A DNA stretch of 64,000 bases from Ricinus communis (lineage: Eukaryota > Streptophyta > Magnoliopsida > Malpighiales > Euphorbiaceae). Below are positions 23,837 to 37,015 of the stretch, piece by piece. Position 1 is the first letter of the stretch. Every line of letters begins with the position of its first letter. The DNA is taken from contig NC_063257.1 of NCBI RefSeq assembly GCF_019578655.1, positions 10,726,001 to 10,790,000 on the forward strand, written 5' to 3'. Position numbers and translations under genes: made by a program. Under the pieces are notes generated by a model. The model searched no databases, had not been told where the DNA came from, and saw only the letters and a program-made list of their open reading frames with translations.

Positions 23837-26800
23837 TGTACTGCAAATTTAGATGATCATCAATCCTTTACCCTGGTTTAGCTTTGCTGTCTTGTCCATT
23901 TCTTTAGTAAGGAGACAGGACTTTGTTAATCAGACAGAAAAGAAAAAAAAGAATCCAGTAAGTCTGACAATTTTTATTAGGAGCTATTGATTCTCAGATT
24001 ATCACTAAAACAGAAAAAAGAAATGCATTTCTGCTTCGATTTTGTTAACCTATTAAGTTCTCAAATTAATATGGGTCACTTATGTATGTGATGTGCCTCC
24101 ATGAAGCATGTATAAATTATTAAATTTTACAATGACCGAATGAAAAATTATTCAGTCACTTCAATATTTTGTTTTTTCCAATTTAATTTAATAAATGTTT
24201 TTGTAATTTATTTAAATAGTCAATTGAATTTTATATTTTTATGATATTTGAATATTCATTTGCAATATATATAAAGATGAAAAAGTCTTATTCGAATTCA
24301 GAAACTCGATCTGACTCGCTTGAATCTCGATTCATCTGAACTTGAATTTTAATATAAAATTAAAGATTCAAATTCAAAATTGAAACTGAAATCGCTAGAA
24401 CTCTAAATAACTTAGATCCGAAGTAATGCGAGACTGAAGTGATTCAAAATTCCTGAGACCAAAATAATTCGTGCTCGAAACAGTTTAAACCAAAATTAAT
24501 CTGAATATGAAATTGACACAATCTAAGATTTGATAATACTCGAATTTATAATCGACGTAATCTGATTCAAAACCCAAAATAACTCTAGATATAACTTTTT
24601 ATTAAAATAAAAATAACATTTTGGTGATGATAAATTATTATATATAACTAATTTTTTTAATATATTTTCTTTTCTTTTAGAATTTTAAGAAATATCTCTT
24701 GTAATTCATTTCTAAATCTTTAACCTTTTAAAATTATTGCTTTGTAAATTGTTAACTATTAAATAAATTAACTAGCTTAAATTTATATATATAATATCAA
24801 AAGATAAAAACATCAAAAAGTAATCAAATAAAATAATTGATGTTAAAAATGTTATAATTTAGTTTAATTTCTATTTAAATTATTTAAAAAATAAAAAAGT
24901 GAAATTATTTTATGTTATATTTGAAATTGAAAATAAAATTATTTCTTAAGTAATTAAATTAAATTAATAATTATAAATTATTTTTATAAAAGTCAAGAAA
25001 TTTAATTGATAATGAAAAATTAACTAAATAAAAATTTGATATTAAATTTTTTTAATTTATAATAGTTTCATAAGTAAACTAAATAATTAAGTTAATTATT
25101 CTCAAAATTAATAAAACTTGTAATTTTTATTTTTTTCTTTAATTTTTGAAGAAAAATTTAAGATAAATAAAAATGATAGTTTAACAAAGAAGCGGCCATG
25201 CAGATATAAGGTAGAAAATGGTCCACCACAATACAAAAATTTGAACTTCGAATTTTGAACTAGAAAATTTTAAAGAAATTAAATATATAGAATTTTACTG
25301 GAAAAAGTTCATGAGATCAAAAAATAAAATCGCATAAATTAATCATAAAATTTAATCCGAGCCTGATAAATTAATCTAAAACCCGATCTAAAATTTGAGG
25401 CACTCAAACTAAATTTTATCTGAACTCGATTCGAACCAAACCCGTAATGACCTGAATATAAAAAAAATAAGCAGGGTTATAAAAACCGAACTCAAACCAA
25501 CCGAAACGCTATTTAACCCGAAGCCGAAACTAGTAGAACTCGACATCATCTAATCCCAAAATTATCATAATCCTAGAAGATCCAAATCCGAAATGACCAA
25601 ATCCAAAATGATTAGAAACCCAAAATAATATTGTCCGAACCTAACTCGACCTGCCATTTGCCATCTCTATAAATATTTATGGATATATTGAATGAAATTA
25701 TATATAAAACAAGGTGTTTAAATAACAAAGAAGAAATTGAGGTGTTTTTCAAGTTCCATTGAGAATTAATTGAAGTTACTAAATGGTGACATATATTTGT
25801 CCAATTTACAATTTTGGATATGGAGCTAGAGTAAGCACACAAGTTTAAATTATTTTATTTACAAGTTTAAATATATCTAATAAAGTATTAGTAGATGTGC
25901 CTGCAAATCTCTGCTAAACAGGTACATCCTTAGATCATCTCAAAAGGGCTTTTTATATAAACTAAACTCTTTATTATAAAGAGTTTTTTAATTAAATAAG
26001 ACTCCAACACACTCTTTATATACTTAAAATATAAAATAAAGAGTGAAATTGACTCTCTACATTTGGAGAGCCAAATTCACTCTTTATCTTTATTGTAATT
26101 AATACATTACAAGTTCATATACATTCTATTAATTGATATCTACTATCTTTTAGCTTTTTTATAAAATAATTTTTTTTAAAAAGAAAAACAATTTAAAACA
26201 TTATATTTTTTGAATAAAGTAAAATAAAGATAAAAACAAAGAGAGCATAGAAAAAATTTCTCTTTTTATAAGTAAAAATTACTTTTTATTAAATAAAAGA
26301 TATTTTTTAAAATAAAGAGCAATATTGGGAATGCTTCTAAAACCCTCATCATTTAGCTGAAATTATCTTTTCAAATTTATTTATTTTTTAAAATATTAAT
26401 TTATTCATCCCATTAAAACTTTTAATTTATTCTCTTCATTCTAAATATAATTTTTAATATTAAGAAATAAGAAATAAAGAGTTTGGCCTGATCGCAATAT
26501 CAACAGCTAAGTGTTATTGATTAAAAAAAGATCACAATAAATTGTTTTATTCGTATATTGCATTGATGATGTTATTATTCTAATTATAAATAATAAAAAA
26601 TAAATTAATATAAAAAATATGAAAATAATTCAAAATTTTATAATTGTATTTTATAATAAATTTTTAATATTTTAAAGTTTATTAATGCAATGAATATAAA
26701 AATCTTATTATAAAATATTTATTAGTTGTATATAAAATGAATACTACAAATATTATTGATATGCTAATAAGGATTAGTAATTACATGTATATTTAGAAAA

Positions 26801-27508
26801 CTAATAAAAAAAATCATCTTAATTTATTAATTTTATATATAATTAATATGTGTTTTTTACGAATAAATTGTACGATTAGAAAATTAATTTAGTGATGAAT
26901 ATAATATTTAAAATATAATTTTCTTAAAGAAAGTATTTTAATATAATTAAAATATAATTTTCTAAAATTAAGAATTATTATTTAATTTAAAAATTAATTT
27001 ATCAATTAATAAATTAATAAAGATATACATAGCTTAAATGCATAGCTAAAATAGGTATATCTGTCAAAAAATTTATATGTTCGAGAATATATTTATTGGT
27101 TGATATCTGCATAAGTGCGCCATAGATATTAACTGAACAGATTTTTAGGTGAAAATGGCTTTTTTTGAAAATAGAAAAAAGAATATTTCATATCACAACG
27201 TACCCTGGAATCTTTATTATATTAAAAGCAATTCAAGTTTGGCTCTTCCCGATAAAAATTAGATCTTAAAATATTAGATAGTGCACTGCACTCCATTTGG
27301 TTTAAAGTTTTTCATAGATTTATATTATTGTTTTGGACCCTGCTAATGCAGGAGGTGGGGGTTCAAATATTGACGTTTCCTTTCTCTATAAAAGTCTTAT
27401 TTTATACTAATTAAGAAAAAGGGGGGCAGCTTTAGATTCTCTCGGATAGAATACTATGATGAATTGTAGTGCTCTCTGCTTGTCTACCTGCAGTCTGCCA
27501 TAGCTTCC
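23837..27508. other. AT-rich intergenic region with degenerate repeats
   Basis: No gene is recognised. The patches 24285-24600 and 25315-25660 are rich in degenerate, short, tandem-like units around AACCCGA, TGAACTCGA and CCGAAAT. These look like an old low-complexity repeat family seen in many plant genomes. The open frame at 25612-25842 (minus) lies inside this and is probably chance. Confidence 0.45.
26035..26095. repeat. Hairpin within an AT-rich block (possible MITE core)
   Basis: The left arm ATAAAGAGTGAAATTGACTC pairs, with two mismatches, with the right arm GAGCCAAATTCACTCTTTAT across a short loop. Flanking sequence repeats the motif CTCTTTAT and its complement at about 25965 and 26315. 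That suggests a small non-autonomous element of about 400 bases (roughly 25935-26340). Its ends are not defined. Confidence 0.4.
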
Positions 27509-27634
27509 ATGAGCACTCGAATGGCCTCTCCCTCTTCTTCACTTACTGAAAGCCCCGCTTTCTGCAGCTATGTTTTCTTGAGCTTCTCGGATGCAGATAT
27601 GTGGAATAGAACTTTGATTTATTCTGTTTATCAA

Positions 27635-27909
27635 TGTTGAGGTAGCAGCTACATCAGAAGGTAGGGTTAGCTCAACCGCAGCTGATCAAGATTCCAATGA
27701 CACATTAGCAGGAGGCTCTTGGTATGCTAGTCAGCAGTCAACAAGTTAGTTATGGCTGAAACCAACTCTTCCGCCAAAAGGTGTAATTAGCAAGTTTGTT
27801 ACCACAGCTTTAGTGTGTGCAAAGTCGGTTGTAATCTTACTCTATATATATGAGCATTGTATTATGTTTGTATATGAATTATTTTTCTGTTGTTTCCCAT
27901 TCTTTCTCT
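27635..27909 (+). repeat. 5' LTR of the Copia element
   Basis: 275 bases, starting TGTTGAGGTAGCAGCT and ending TTCTTTCTCT immediately before the primer-binding site. A TATA-like CTATATATATG at about 27840 would be its promoter. Confidence 0.88.
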
Positions 27910-27938
27910 TGGTATCAGAGCTTTCTAAGACGTCAGTC

Positions 27939-30900
27939 ATGGAAGATCCTAAAGTTCTTGATAACCCTAACTCTTCCTCTTCCTCTTCGTCTTCTTCTAT
28001 TTCTTATATTCTTCCCTCAAATCTTATTTGTCCCTTTGTTTCAACTCTTAATACAGTAATCTGTGTCAAGTTGGATAAAAATACATATTTGATTTGGAAG
28101 TCACAGATTCTTCCAGCCTTGAAAGGTTACGATCTCACTGGTTTTATCAATTACACAAAGAAGTGTCCAGCACAATTCATACAAGACAAAGAAGCTGATG
28201 ACTCAAGAGTTCAAAAGTTAAATCTAGATTATGAAAAATGGATTAGAGATGATTCTCTTCTATTAAGTTGGTTACTGTCTACTTTAACACCATCAATCCT
28301 GAAATCTGTTGGAAGATATAATACAACTTTTGATGTTTGGAATGCTTTAGAACAATTGTTTGCTGTAAGGTCTAAATCAAGAGTAATATTAGCCTTTAAA
28401 GATTCAATTTCAAACTATTAGAAAAGGAGCTTTGAACATAAGTGATTAATTCTCTAAAATGGAAAATTTGTGTGATCAACTCTCATTAGTAGGACATGGA
28501 ATATCTGAAGAGGATTTAATTTCACAAACTCTTGCCAGTTTACCAGCAGAATATGATGCTGTAATTGCTGTTATCAATAATCGTGCCCAAGAAAGTTCTA
28601 TTTCTCTCCATGAAGTTCACGCTATGATTCTTACTCAAGAAAATAGGATTGAACAACTTCATGCAGCATGAACTTTGACTGTAGGTTCTCAAATGTCAGC
28701 AAATTTTAGTGATTCTAAAGGTAGAACATGTGGCAATAGAGGAAAGAGTTTCTTTAATGGGCAGAGAGGAGGCAGGACTGAAGGACGAGGTTACTCAGCT
28801 GGCAGAAGTTATGGGAGGCATTATAAGCCTGTGTGCAAAATCTGTACCAAACTTGGACATACTACTATCGCTTGTTAGTACAGATTAAATGAAGGATCAT
28901 TTAGTGCTCAAGGCTCTCAAGTGCTAGGAAGTCCACAGTGGAATAATCAAGCTAATACAACTGCAAGTTGGAATAAACATCAAGCACATTTTGCAGGTGT
29001 TCCAGAAACTGTGGTTGATCACCCCTGGTATGCTGACACTAGTGCAACCAATCATATTCCACCAGATCTGGGAAATTTTCACATTGCTAATAACTTTAAT
29101 GGGCCACATAGGATGATGGTTGGAAATGGTAAGTTGCTTGGGATTACCCATATTGGGTCTAATAATTTGCCTACAATTACACCAAACACACTTCACTTAA
29201 ACAATATTCTAAGAGTTCCTAATATGAAAAATAATTTAATTTGCATCTCTAAATTGACCTCTAACAACGATGTTATTGTCTCATTTTATCCTACATTTTG
29301 TCTTGTTAAGGATATCAACACAAGGATTCTACTAAAGGGGAAGCTTAAGGAAGGTTTATATGTGTTAAGTGACAATGATCAAGCTGCTGAGAGTTCATCA
29401 AATTCTTCCTTTCAGAATCGTCGATCTTTTTACAGTTCTATTAGTCCAAGCATTCCAGTTAGTGTTAGTTCTACTAAAGCTTTTTCTGTTGTTGCGATGT
29501 CTGCTAGCCAATTACTTGTACTAGGTTTTAATGCTTCAGCAGTAATAACGTTAGACTTGTGGCATAAGCGTCTTGGTCACCCTTGTGCTCAAACTCTCGA
29601 TAATATATTGGCAACTTGTAAACTTCCCAATTTAATAAAAATGAAATTTGTTTTATGTGATGCATGTCAGCTTGGTAAGAGTCATGTATTGCCCTTTCCA
29701 ACCTCAAATACCAAAACCTCTAAACCATTAGAACTGGTTCATATTGATTTATAGGGTCCAGCTTCTGTTTTATCTTCTAGGGGCCACAGATACTATATTT
29801 CCTTTCTTGATGATTTTAGTAGATACTTGTGGATATATCCATTACAAACAAAGTCTGAAGCCCTATTAACTTTCATTGCCTTTAAAACTCTTATGGAGAA
29901 ACAACTCAAAACCTCTATTAGATGCTTACAGTGTGACGGGGGTGGTGCGTTTAGATCATTTTCCTTTTATCTTGCATAAAATGGTATAATGTTTAGACAT
30001 CCTTATCCCATACTCATCAACAAAATGGAAAGATTGAGCGAAAACACAGACATGTTGTTGAGTTAGGGCTTACATTACTCACCCAAGCTGACATGCCTCT
30101 CACGTTCTGGTGGGAAGCTTTCTCTACCGCTTCTTACTTAATCAATTTTGTCCTTTTGAAAAATTATGGCATCAACCTCTCTATTATTCCTTTCTTCGAG
30201 TTTTTGGATGTGCGTGCTTTCCATATCTCTGACCGTATAACCATCATAAACTCCATTTTCATTCTGTTAAGTGCATTTTTATTGGTTATAACAACCAATA
30301 TAAGGGTTACATGTGCTTGTCCAGTTCTAGTCGACTCTATATAGCCAGAAATATAGTATTTAATGAATCTGAGTTTCCTTTCAGATGTTTGTTTCAATCA
30401 TCTCCACCTCTAGTCAGTGAGTCAGCTCCTGTGTCTGTACCTTTTCATGTCGTGAACTCTCAAAAGGCTACTTCAAGGCAGTTTACAAATACACATTCTA
30501 CCGGCTCTCCTCTAGCAGCTTCTTCCTCTATAAGGTCTCATGCCGAACCACCTTCATCACCTTTAGTCCCTTTTGTACTTACTTACACACCTTCCCAACT
30601 TGATACACTTCTTGTTAACCAGACACTTCCTTTGCCCTTACCTGAGCTTTCACCCTCACAATCTAACCATGCAACGTCTTCACCTGTTCTTGAGCCTGTC
30701 CAACCAACTCATCCTATGATTACTAGGTCTAAATAAGGAATCTTCGAGCCTAAGGTATTTACTATTTTCAAGCATCCTCTTACAGTGCAGTCTGGTCCAT
30801 TAGAGCCCACTTCTGTGTCTGAAGCTCTTAAGGATCCTTTATGGATAAAAGCAATGCAAGTTGAATATGATGCCCTTATCCGAAATAATACCTAGGAGTT

Positions 30901-32440
30901 AGTTCCTCCTTCACAAGCCTATAATTTGGTAGGTAAAGTGGGTATTCAAGCTGCAAATTAATCCCGATGGCACTGTCAACAAGCATAAGGCTCGTTTAGT
31001 AGCCAAAGGGTTTCATCAAAATCCTAGTGTGGACTTTAATGAGACTTTCAGCCCTGTTGTTAAAGCTCCAACGGTCAGACTTATTCTTTCACTTGTTATT
31101 CATTATGGTTGGCCAATTAATCAAATGGACGTAAATAATGCTTTCCCTAATGGCATACTACAAGAAACTGTATATATGTCTCAGCTTGAAGGGTTTATTG
31201 ATCCTGCTACTCTTAATTATGTTTGTAAGCTTAAGAAAGCTCTTTATGGTCTCAAATAGGCTTTGCGAGCCTGGTATAATATTTTACAACAGCTTTGCTT
31301 CGCTGGGTTTTACTAACACTACTTCAAATTCATCTCTCTTTGTTTACTCTTCTGGTGTTAATCTCCTTTATCTTCTGGTTTACATCGATGACATTCTGGT
31401 TACTGGGAATAATACTTAGTTGTTAAAGAAACTTGTTGTTTGATTTAAATGTTGTTTTCTCATTGAAGAAGTTGGGTTCTTTGCACTATTTCCTGGATAT
31501 CGAAGCTTTTAGGCACTCATCTGGTTTGTATTTGTCACAAGCTAAATATATTATTGATTTACTCAAGAAGGTTAAGCTTGAAGGTGCTAACCTTGCTCCA
31601 GTCCGACTGCTCCTAGTAAGACCTTGTCCAAGTTTGAGGGGGAAGGATTGAAAAACCCTTCGGTTTACAAAAGCTCAGTTGGTGCTCTTCAGTACCTAAC
31701 TTTTGATAAGGCCTGACATAACTTATATTGTTAGTAAGCTTAGTCAGTTTTTACAGAATCCCACAATAGTGCATTGGCAAACCTGCAAGAGAGTGTTAAG
31801 GTACTTGAAAGGGACAATTAAGCATGGAATCAGTTTCAAGCAAAGCAAGAACTTAAGTCTCACTGCCTTTGCAGATGCTGACTGGGTAAGCTGTCCTGAT
31901 GACAGAAGATCCATAAGAGCCTACTGTATTTTTCTTGGGACAAACTTAGTGTCCTGGAGCTCCAAGAAGTAATTTGTTGTGTCTAGGTCAAGCACAGAAT
32001 CTGAGTATAGAGCTTTGGCTCAAATGGCTGCAGAACTGTGCTAGATGAAGACTTTAATGAATGGATTAAGTGTTTAGCTTAATTCATTGCCCGTAGTTTG
32101 GTCAGACAACGTCGGAGCAGCTTCATTTGCTGCTAATCCCGTCTGTCATGCAAGAACAAAACACATCGAAATACATGCACATTTTATTTGAGACATGGTG
32201 TTAAAGAAGCAATTGGAGATTAGGTATGTTCCTACTGCTGATCAGGTAGCAGACGTTTTAACTAAAGGAGTTTCAACTGCAAGATTCTTTAAAATGAAAA
32301 ACAAGCTTAGGGTAGATGCCTCTCCCTTTTGCTTAAGGGGGAATGTTGAGGTAGCAGCTGCATCAGAAGGTAGGGTTAGCTCGACCATAGCTGATCAAGA
32401 TTCTAATGACACATTAGCAGCAAGGCTGTTAGCATGCTAG
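27939..32440 (+). pseudogene. Degenerate gag-pol of the Copia element
   Basis: Gag begins at ATG 27939 and is closed by a stop at 28419. Its nucleic-acid-binding zinc knuckle is visible near 28830-28876 (C-x2-C-x4-H-x4-C). The protease active-site region reads WYADTSA near 29030, altered from the usual D-S-G/S-x. The pre-integrase LWHKRLGHP box (29560) is followed by the integrase zinc-finger end and core, broken by stops at 29752 and about 29979. Reverse transcriptase runs from about 31030 with a YIDDILVTG active-site box at about 31381-31410, broken at 31257 and 31417. RNase H has ADADWVS near 31870. The polyprotein is clearly dead. Confidence 0.88.
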
Positions 32441-32645
32441 TCAGCAGTCAACAAGTTAGTTATGGTTGAAACCTACTCTCCCGCCAAAAGGTGTAATTAG
32501 CAAGTTTGTTACCACAACTTTAGTCTGTACAAAATCGGTTGTAATCTTGCTCTATATATATGAGCATTGTATTTTGTTTGTACATGAATGAAAGAGCTCA
32601 GTTTTCACAAAACCTTATTAATCTGTTGTTTCCCATTCTTTCTCT
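32344..32645 (+). repeat. 3' LTR of the Copia element
   Basis: 302 bases, starting TGTTGAGGTAGCAGCT. It is longer than the 5' LTR because of an extra stretch of about 25-30 bases around 32589-32620 that the 5' LTR lacks. Confidence 0.88.
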
Positions 32646-34259
32646 ATCAAGAGCTGACCCTGAAAGACATAAACACCATTAAAGCTAGGGAAGAACAGGG
32701 CAAAGGAAAACCACTTACGAAAGCTATTGTAGAATCAAAATTTTTAGTAGTGTTTCTTTCAGAAAACTATGTTTTTTCAGGTCAGTGCTTGGATGAATTT
32801 GTCCAGATCACAGATAGCTGAGAGAGGATAAGGCAAGTAATAGTACCCATTTTTTCTAAGGTTGATTCATCTGCTTTCAGAGATCAAAGAGGCATAGTGG
32901 CTGAAGCCTTTTCCAAGCATGAAGAAACCTTCAAGGAAGAGATAGAAAAAGTGCAAAGGTGGAGAGAAGCTCTAACAAAAGTGGCCTCAGTTTGTGGCTG
33001 GGATTTAAGGCTGTGCTAAATACTTGTCCCTCTTAACTTTCTGCTTAATTAGATTTGACTATATTGGAGCTCTCTGATATTTAGTTGTCCACAGTTTTAA
33101 ATTAGATTTGAGAAAGAAGTGATAAGATATAAATTGACCCTTTTCCTTAATTTGTTGATTCTCATTGACACGAAAAGGAAACAATCCTCATAAAGGAAAT
33201 TGTAAGAGTTATTTCAGATAAATTAACTTATGCATCGTCATGCAAGACTGTTGAATTTGTTGGAATGGGTTCTCACATAATAGAATTGGAAAAGATATTG
33301 TGTCTAGAGTCAAATGCTGTTCAAATGGTTGGAATCTGGGGCATGGGTGGCATTGGTGAAACAACAATCGCCAGGGTTATTTTTTTGACAGGCTTTCTCA
33401 GCAATTTGAGGTTCCTTGCTTTCTTGAAAATGTTAAACAAACTTTCACACAGCATGGTGCTGCTGCCTTACAACAGAAACTCTTATCAGAATAGAGAAGC
33501 AAAAGTGCTTGGATTTTCAATACCAATTTTAATGTGATCATGAGAAGGCTTTGTCACAAAAGGGTTCTTCTTGTACTGGATGATGTAGACGACTGGAAGC
33601 AATTGGAAGCCTTAGCTAGAGAACCCAGCTGGTTTGGTCCAGGTAGCAGGATCATCATGACCACTCGTGATAAACATTTGCTAGCTGTACGTGGAGTAAA
33701 GGACATATATGAGGTTAAGCATCTGAAGACTGATCAAAGCTCTTCTGCTCTTTAGCCAGCATGCCTTCAAACAAAATAATCCTGAAATAGAGTACTTAGA
33801 GCTCTCAAAACGCCTTGTATCTTATATAACAGGTCATCCCTTGGCTCTGAAGGTTCTGGGCTCTTTTCTCAATGGCACAAGTATGCTTGAGTGGCACACT
33901 GTTCAAAATAAACTAGCAATGATCCCTGACCTGAGAATACATGATGTTTTGAAAGTGAGCTTTGATGGATTAGATGATACACAGAGAGAAGTATTTCTTG
34001 ATATTGGTTTTTTAATGGGGAGAACCAAGAATAGGAATAATTTGGAATGCTGTGGCTTCTTTCCTGACATAGCATTTGCAGTTCTCAGGGAAAAGGCTCT
34101 TGTTACTATTGGAAATGACAGGCAGATGAAGGTGCACGATTTGCTTGCAAGAAATGGGTCGGGAAATTGTACGACAAGAATCAAAAGATCCCGGGGGACG
34201 TAGTAGATTATGGAATCCTGAGGATATTCACCAAGTATTGACAAAAAATATGGTAAGAA

Positions 34260-35193
34260 CCTATTAAGTGTATGCATTTTTTAATAGGCTTTTTTTTTCT
34301 CTTCTCTTGAGGTGAGAGAGCGGAAAAATATATGGTTATTTTGGGATATACAAGTGGACAAATATCAATAGAATGTTTAACATAGTATTGAAGAGCACCT
34401 CAAACTTTTCATCAAAAGTCCTAATTATCTAAATGAATAGACCAAAATTAGCCCTTTTTATTATAATTTTAGTTTTAACTGTTATTCTTTTAGCTTTGAA
34501 CTAAGACTAACATAATTTTAATTTCTTATGAGTAAATAAGAATTTAAGATTATTCTTCATGCCTCTTAAAGATATTAATTTAAAGATCTCTAAACAACTA
34601 AAATAAAATAAAAGTTTGTTTTTACTATATTCTTTATAAAATTAAAATGATATAAAATATTATAGTTAATATTTTTTACTTATTAATAAAAAATTGTGTG
34701 TAAATAATCAATTTTAGTATATTTTTTACATTATTTATATATATAAATAACATGTTTAAAATAATATTATATTGTTAAACCCTTTCAATGTGTGTACTAA
34801 TGGCTAATTATTTTAGAATATCAAACAATTAATTTTTAAATTAAAATGTTATTAACCTGTGTTTTAAGCTAAATGTTCTCATGATATTTCCTTTTTGCTT
34901 TTGGTGACATCCGAATTTAATTACAATTTTAAGTATATATTTCTTATCGACGATCGACACAATATATATAATTCTTAAATATAGATAAATATGCATTTGA
35001 TATAAAGTATATTTTTAGAATATTTTTTTTTTTTTTGCTATATATTAATAAAAAGTGTTTGAATTCTACAAGTAATTTTCGTTCAAAAGACATAGAAATT
35101 AGTTTACTAAAAAAAAAATACTAAAATCACAATATGACTTTGAAACAAAACATGCAACTCACCCATTTTATTTCTTTGGTCACTGATATGTAG
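34260..35193. other. Enlarged intron of pseudogene D
   Basis: The intron between the NB-ARC and first LRR exon is about 940 bases here, against 152 in gene A and 175 in gene C. The extra sequence (about 34320-35130) is very AT-rich and without coding signal, probably an old insertion. Confidence 0.5.
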
Positions 35194-36058
35194 GGAACTA
35201 AAACTGTGGAAAGCATATCTTTGGACATGTTGAAAACAAAAAAGATGCACAAAGATGCATAATCTTACACTGCTCAACTTCTATGTCTCTGGATACGTCA
35301 AGAACTGGGAAGATAAAGTGCACCTTCATCATGGCCTTCTATCTCTTTCTAACAGGCTGAGGTATCTCCGATGGGATAGATTTCCTTTGATATCTTCGCC
35401 ATCGAATTTCTGTGCAGAAAACCTTGTTGAACTTGTGCTGACACGTAGTAATGTTAAACAACTCTGGACAGGAGTCCAGGTATGGATGCTTCTGTAGATG
35501 CAAAAATGTCCACTTATTCGTTTCTTTCTGTATTTATACAACATTTTTACTGATGTTCGTACTTTATGGCAGAACCTTGTGAGCCTCAAAAAGATTCAAC
35601 CTAGCAGCTGCGAATAGCTAACTACAGTTCCAGATTTATCGAATGCCAAAAACGTTGAGACTATTGATCTTCGAGAATGTAAAAGTTTAACTGAGCTTCC
35701 CCCCTGTATTCAATATCTTAGCAAGTTGAACTACATCAATCTAACAGACTGTCCAAGTCTTAGAAACCTTCCGGACAGGATTAATTCAAGATTTCTCACT
35801 GAATTTTATCTTGGAGGTTGCTCAAATGTTAAAAAGTTTCGGTTCAACAAATATTCTGGGGAAGAGGCTTGTTTTGAATTTGAAGGTTACTATGTACTTC
35901 TGAAGCATTGCAAATGCATGGTGAAGAAGTGTGGGGTTCTTCTACTATATGATGATGAAGATGAGGCTGTGCTCCTGCCGAGCAAAAATCTTGCCTCTGA
36001 CGACGAGCAAGATGAACCGCACCCCAATAGATTAAAGCTTTCAGATGTAACAGTGTAA

Positions 36059-36973
36059 TTGTAAGTTCTGTAAATATGTATTCACATGAATAAATATGAA
36101 CACATGTTCCGCCTCTGTCTGTCGTCTGCCATGTCCATAATACTAACTTTGTAGATCAGAACTTTTCTTTATATGGTTAAACAAATGCTATATATTCACC
36201 TAATTGGAACTTATTTTAGGCCTCTCAAATTAACCATATCCTCTGAGAAACACTTAATCAACTGAGAAAAGGATTTAATTAATGTCTAAAAATAACAAAA
36301 ATAAAAAACATGAAATTAATTACAAAAATTAATGAAGAATAAAAATAAACTCTCAACTATCTTTTTTGTTTCTCGGGGCATGAAAATGGCAAAGAAGATA
36401 TGGTTTCTACTCATTTTAGGGTTTGTAAAAGAACTATTTCTTATTCTACGCTGAGATTTTGCTTAATTCCCATTGTAGGATAGTCAAACTTGTTAAAAAC
36501 AAAGTTATATATGTCTGTCTATCCAACCAGCGGATAAAAATTTAAATATTTTTTGAGACGACAGATTTTATAATTCATAAATGTAATTAGAATTTATAAA
36601 TTGTATTAAATATAACAATAATAGATTTTGTCTAAAGTTAAAAATAATTTTAAAAAAAGATAAATTTATTAAAGAATTCATCAATTTTTTAAAATGATGG
36701 ATTAATAGGTGGAAAATTAAAACCTTAAAAAATAAGAAATTTTAAAGGATAAAGAATTTCTTAAAATCCAAGAATTTAGACTATATATTTACTTGTCAAA
36801 AAATAAATTTAAATTAAATCCATATTCTTCTTCTAAAATCTGTAGATCCAAACCAATTTATCCGCCTGACCAGCTGGCAAACAGAGTGCTACATGCTACA
36901 GATATAAAGGCAGGCTATATGCAGCTAGCTTGCAGAGTCTCCTGTGAGTGGGTGTCGCCTTATTGCCCACCCA

Positions 36974-37015
<42 letters not shown>

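Larger units (their letters stand above)
27635..32645 (+). mobile_element. Ty1/Copia LTR retrotransposon inserted in the TIR exon of gene D
   Basis: The element is 5011 bases with LTRs at both ends, flanked by the 5-base target duplication ATCAA (27630-27634 and 32646-32650). A primer-binding site TGGTATCAGAG (27910-27920), complementary to initiator Met-tRNA, follows the 5' LTR. A purine tract AAGGGGGAA precedes the 3' LTR. The internal order is gag, protease, integrase, reverse transcriptase, RNase H, which is the Copia order. The body carries several stops and frameshifts, so it cannot encode its own proteins. The LTRs differ at about 15-20 positions plus an indel, so the insertion is not recent. 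Confidence 0.93.
27509..36058 (+). pseudogene. TNL pseudogene D, split by a Copia element and otherwise decayed
   Basis: The gene is a close relative of gene C. The TIR exon starts at ATG 27509 or 27521, is interrupted at 27634 and resumes at 32651, where the TIR reading frame continues. A TGA at 32819 replaces the Trp seen in gene C. The exon-1 donor near 33010 is lost. The NB-ARC part (about 33178-34251) has Lys to Glu in the P-loop (GMGGIGETT) and a one-base loss near 33385. It also carries stops near 33495, a frameshift near 33745 and another just after the VHD motif near 34145. The next exon (35194-35479) is 286 bases against 303 in genes A and C. The LRR exon starts at 35573 with a stop at about 35616. 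It is then fused, by a large internal deletion, directly to the end of the C-JID, keeping the acidic NRLK tail and stop at 36058. Confidence 0.9.
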
